Below, piece after piece: positions 22,643 to 25,215 of a stretch of 25,215 nt of DNA. The stretch spans positions 1 to 25,215 of the forward strand of contig JAUHZL010000004.1 in assembly GCA_030425945.1 (NCBI GenBank), written 5' to 3'. The notes beneath the pieces were generated by a model. The model did no database searches and was not told the origin of the DNA. It was given only the letters and a program-made list of their open reading frames with translations. A program made the position numbers and the translations under genes. The first letter of the stretch is position 1. Every line of letters begins with the position of its first letter. The DNA is from Alphaproteobacteria bacterium. Its GTDB lineage: Bacteria > Pseudomonadota > Alphaproteobacteria > Rhodobacterales > Rhodobacteraceae.

Positions 22643-24373
22643 ATGAACGGACTGAAACGCTATTTCCCCATCCTGGAATGGGGTGCCACCTACTCGAAAG
22701 ACACGCTGACCAGCGACCTCGTGGCCGCGATCATCGTCACCATCATGCTGATCCCGCAGTCGCTGGCCTATGCGCTGCTGGCCGGTCTGCCGCCCGAGAT
22801 GGGCCTCTACGCCTCGATCGCGCCGCTCTTCGCCTACGCGATCTTCGGCACCTCGCGCGCGCTGGCGGTCGGGCCGGTGGCGGTTGTCTCGCTGATGACG
22901 GCTGCGGCGGTCGGCAACCTCGCGCTGTCGGGCACCGCCGAATATATCGCGGCGGCCATCACGCTCGCCTTCCTGTCGGGCCTGATGCTGACCCTGATGG
23001 GCCTGCTGCGCCTCGGCTTCCTCGCCAACTTCCTGTCGCACCCGGTGATCGCCGGGTTCATCACCGCCTCCGGCATCCTGATCGCGGTCAGCCAGCTGAA
23101 GCACATCCTCGGCGTCCCGGCCTCCGGACACACGCTGGTCGAGCTGCTCGAGAGCCTCGTGACGCATCTGCCGGAAACCAACCCGATCACCGCCGTCATC
23201 GGCGTCGGCACGGTCGCCTTCCTGTTCTGGGTCCGCAAGGGGCTGAAACCCCTGCTGCTGAAAGCGGGTCTGAAGCCGCGCATGGCCGACATCGTCGCGA
23301 AGGCCGGCCCGGTGGCCGCCGTCGCCGTGACCACGCTGCTGACCTGGGCGCTGGGGCTGGCGGACCAGGGTGTCCGGATCGTCGGCAGCGTCCCGCAGGG
23401 CCTGCCGCCGCTGTCGCTGCCGAGCTTCAGCCCGGACCTGTGGCTGCAACTGGCCGGACCGGCGCTGCTGATCTCGGTCATCGGCTTCGTCGAGTCGGTC
23501 TCGGTCGCGCAGACCCTCGCCGCCAAGCGCCGCCAGCGCATCGTGCCCGACCAGGAGCTCGTGGGCCTCGGCACCTCGAACATCGCGGCGGCCCTGTCGG
23601 GCGGCTACCCGGTCACCGGCGGTTTCGCGCGCTCGGTGGTGAACTTCGACGCCGGGGCCGAAACGCCGGCCGCCGGGGCCTTTACCGCCGTCGGCATCCT
23701 GATCGCCGCGCTGCTGCTGACCCCGCTGCTCTACTTCCTCCCCAACGCCACGCTGGCGGCCACGATCATCGTCGCGGTGCTCAGCCTCGTGGACCTGTCG
23801 ATCCTGAAGAAGACCTGGGGCTATTCCGGGGCCGACTTCGCCGCGGTCGCCGCCACCATCCTGCTGACGCTGGGCCTGGGGGTCGAGGTCGGCGTCTCGA
23901 CCGGGGTCGCGGTCTCGATCGTGCTCTACCTCTACAAGACGTCGCGGCCGCACATCGCAGAGGTCGGCATCGTGCCGGGCACCCAGCACTTCCGCAACGT
24001 GCTGCGCCACAAGGTCCGGACCACTCCGGGCGTCGTGACGGTCCGGATCGACGAGAGCCTCTATTTCGCCAACGCGCGGTATCTCGAGGATTACCTGCTC
24101 GACCGTGTCGTCGCTGACCCGAGCCTGCGCCACGTCGTCCTGATGTGCCCGGCGGTCAACGAGATCGACATGAGCGCGCTCGAGAGCCTCGAGGCCATCA
24201 ACCTGCGGTTCAAGGACATGGGCATCAAGCTGCACCTGTCCGAGGTCAAGGGCCCGGTGATGGACCGCCTGCAGCGCACGCATTTCCTCGACGAGCTGAC
24301 CGGAGAGGTCTTCCTGTCGCAGTGGGACGCGATCGAGGCGCTCAAGCAGAGCCCGGCCCGCGCCGCGGAGTAA
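22643..24373 (+). CDS. SulP-family inorganic anion transporter with STAS domain
   Basis: The 576-residue protein has a SulP membrane domain (about 20-430) with the signature LIPQSLAYALLAGLPPEMGLYAS (about 36-58), SRALAVGPVAVVSLM and the conserved SGGYPVTGGFARSVVN region. A cytoplasmic STAS domain (about 440-560) follows, with the conserved NEIDMSALESLEAI (Asp509, Ser511). Transport of sulfate, sulfite or bicarbonate is known in the family. Being last in a sulfide-oxidising cluster, export or exchange of the sulfite/sulfate product is the most sensible guess, though uptake cannot be ruled out. The start is ATG 22643; a weak GGGCCGGGCAG region precedes it. Confidence 0.9.
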   Translation: MNGLKRYFPILEWGATYSKDTLTSDLVAAIIVTIMLIPQSLAYALLAGLPPEMGLYASIAPLFAYAIFGTSRALAVGPVAVVSLMTAAAVGNLALSGTAEYIAAAITLAFLSGLMLTLMGLLRLGFLANFLSHPVIAGFITASGILIAVSQLKHILGVPASGHTLVELLESLVTHLPETNPITAVIGVGTVAFLFWVRKGLKPLLLKAGLKPRMADIVAKAGPVAAVAVTTLLTWALGLADQGVRIVGSVPQGLPPLSLPSFSPDLWLQLAGPALLISVIGFVESVSVAQTLAAKRRQRIVPDQELVGLGTSNIAAALSGGYPVTGGFARSVVNFDAGAETPAAGAFTAVGILIAALLLTPLLYFLPNATLAATIIVAVLSLVDLSILKKTWGYSGADFAAVAATILLTLGLGVEVGVSTGVAVSIVLYLYKTSRPHIAEVGIVPGTQHFRNVLRHKVRTTPGVVTVRIDESLYFANARYLEDYLLDRVVADPSLRHVVLMCPAVNEIDMSALESLEAINLRFKDMGIKLHLSEVKGPVMDRLQRTHFLDELTGEVFLSQWDAIEALKQSPARAAE

Positions 24374-24391
24374 GCGGCCCGACCGGCCGAA

Positions 24392-24428
24392 CGACGGGGG
24401 CGGCGTCCATGCCGCCCCCGGTGTCGTT
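24392..24428. terminator. Probable bidirectional terminator between convergent genes
   Basis: GGGGGCGGC (24396-24404) and GCCGCCCCC (24411-24419) form a perfect 9-bp stem with a 6-base loop. Flanking CGAC and GTCG can extend the base, and the plus strand continues GTTTG. It lies between the SulP stop (24373) and the stop of the convergent gene (24435), so it can end transcription from both sides. Confidence 0.75.
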
Positions 24429-24434
24429 TGCGCC

Positions 24435-25010
24435 TCAGCAGGCCCGCACGCCGAGCCGGATCAGGTCACTGCCGCGCACCTGGCTCATGCCGACGATCAC
24501 GTAGCGGGCCTCGCGCAGGAACCATCCCCGGATCGGGCTGGGGTAGTGGTCGGCCATGACCCGCGACCAGCGGTCGAACTCGGCCGGGGCCAGTCCGACG
24601 CCGTAGATCTGGCTGGACGGTCCGTGAAAGCCGAAGACCGTGGTCGGCGCGACGCAGGCGTTCGGCAGCCCGAGATACATCGTGCAGGCCGAGTTGCAGT
24701 AGGCCCCGGTGATCCGCACCGAGGTGCCGGTGGCCCGCAGGCGCCGGATCAGCTCGACCCGCCGGTCGAGGCGGCCGCCCTGGTCGTTGCCGATCACCAG
24801 CGTGTCGGCCTGCGCCGGGGCGGGGCCGGGCCGGTGCTGCGGATCGAACGGCGCGGCCAGCAGCAGGGTCGCGGCCAGTGCCGCGATGGCAGCGGCCCGT
24901 CCGATGGTTCGGGCGTGTCCGGCCCGGACGGTTCTGAATAGACGGTCCCCGAAGCCGCAGGGCGTATCCCGCCCCGGCAGCTTCAGACCGATGGTCTGAA
25001 ACGGTTTCAT
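24435..25010 (-). CDS. Exported or membrane-anchored protein with ClpP/COG3904-like SACT motif, function unknown
   Basis: The 191-residue protein has an unusually long N-terminal region (about 38 residues), then a hydrophobic segment AAAIAALAATLLLAA (39-53), and a small domain containing IGNDQGGRLDRRVELIRRL, YCNSACTMYLGLPNACV (104-120) and FGFHGPSS (127-134). The C-x-SACT motif followed by a His resembles periplasmic ClpP/crotonase-fold proteins (COG3904), with Ser107 and His129 as possible catalytic residues. The Cys pair Cys105/Cys109 or Cys119 could form a disulfide. The start at ATG 25010 has GAGGGG 4 bases upstream. Enzyme activity is unproven; the reading frame and export are likely. 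Confidence 0.7.
   Translation of the reverse strand: MKPFQTIGLKLPGRDTPCGFGDRLFRTVRAGHARTIGRAAAIAALAATLLLAAPFDPQHRPGPAPAQADTLVIGNDQGGRLDRRVELIRRLRATGTSVRITGAYCNSACTMYLGLPNACVAPTTVFGFHGPSSQIYGVGLAPAEFDRWSRVMADHYPSPIRGWFLREARYVIVGMSQVRGSDLIRLGVRAC
24982..25000. repeat. Perfect inverted repeat in the first codons of the 24435-25010 gene
   Basis: TTCAGACCGATGGTCTGAA has perfect 8-bp arms around a GAT spacer and is more AT-rich than its surroundings. It falls within codons 4-10 of the minus-strand gene. It could be an mRNA hairpin next to the start codon or an operator, if transcription begins further in. The symmetry is certain, the role unknown. Confidence 0.5.
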
Positions 25011-25039
25011 TGTCCCCTCGCTCCACCTCAGTACAGTGG

Positions 25040-25064
25040 CCGGACGCGTTCACCCCGTGTCCGG
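25040..25064. repeat. Inverted repeat in the divergent intergenic region
   Basis: CCGGAC (25040-25045) and GTCCGG (25059-25064) are inverted arms separated by 13 bases, in the 173-base gap between the minus-strand gene starting at 25010 and the plus-strand start at 25184. It might be an operator for the divergent pair; six-base arms in GC-rich DNA are weak evidence. Confidence 0.25.
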
Positions 25065-25183
25065 TGCGCCCAGTAGACGCCCGGCGGGTTAATACCAAAG
25101 GGGCTGGCTTCTGACTCATTAGGGATTTCTGAGGTTCCCAGCTCGCCCGCGCTCTGATTCCATGGCCGGCAAAGGAGTTTCCG

Positions 25184-25215
25184 ATGCCTGCCAAAGTTTC
25201 CCTTCGCACTGACTT
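25184..25215 (+). CDS. Start of an unidentified gene running off the right edge
   Basis: ATG at 25184 is preceded by a good ribosome site AAAGGAG at 25171-25177, about 6 bases upstream. Ten codons follow without a stop (MPAKVSLRTD). That is too little for identification. The ribosome site and the preceding non-coding gap make a real start likely. Codon use in these few triplets is less GC-biased than in the neighbours, but the sample is tiny. Confidence 0.45.
   Translation, partial: MPAKVSLRTD

Noticed and set aside
25162..25212. ATG at 25162 as start of the right-edge gene
   Set aside because: That frame stops at 25210-25212 after 16 codons, while ATG 25184 follows AAAGGAG and remains open to the edge.

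Overview
The window is GC-rich, densely coding DNA from an alphaproteobacterium, most likely a member of the Rhodobacteraceae/Rhodobacterales. This rests on strong G/C bias at third codon positions, long runs of ATGA-type stop/start overlaps, and the gene content: choXWV-type choline uptake next to betBA, a riboswitch-led B12 operon, and a DUF442-SQR fusion beside a persulfide dioxygenase. No tRNA, rRNA, insertion sequence, CRISPR array or origin was seen.

Region 1 (1-8668) handles choline to glycine betaine. On the minus strand lie betB, betA and a second GMC oxidoreductase cut by the left edge. Divergently on the plus strand lie choX, choW, choV and betI. A near-perfect palindrome in the shared intergenic region is a good candidate BetI operator serving both arms. 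A glutathione S-transferase gene lies backwards between choX and choW and carries an in-frame TGA where a Trp codon is expected.

Region 2 (8715-11271) is a pxpB-pxpC-pxpA cluster for ATP-dependent 5-oxoproline hydrolysis, with overlapping start/stop codons.

Region 3 (11272-19131) is a nine-gene vitamin B12 acquisition operon led by a sigma70-like promoter and a cobalamin riboswitch. The order is btuB (outer-membrane receptor), btuF, btuC, btuD (ABC importer), cbiZ (corrinoid remodelling), exbB, two exbD paralogues and tonB. The operon therefore encodes its own energising complex. The second ExbD has Asn where the first has the conserved membrane Asp.

Region 4 (19160-24373) is a sulfide/persulfide oxidation set: a Crp/Fnr-type regulator with only two cysteines, both in its sensor domain, a persulfide dioxygenase-like metallo-hydrolase, a DUF442-sulfide:quinone oxidoreductase fusion and a SulP anion transporter. 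A small inverted repeat downstream of the regulator is a candidate operator. A strong hairpin at 24392-24428 closes the cluster.

Region 5 (24374-25215) holds a minus-strand exported protein with a ClpP/COG3904-like SACT motif and the first codons of a probable plus-strand gene running off the right edge.

The most unusual signals are the Asp/Asn ExbD pair, the competing hairpins between riboswitch and btuB, the two-cysteine Crp/Fnr regulator, and the interrupted antisense GST inside the choline transporter locus.
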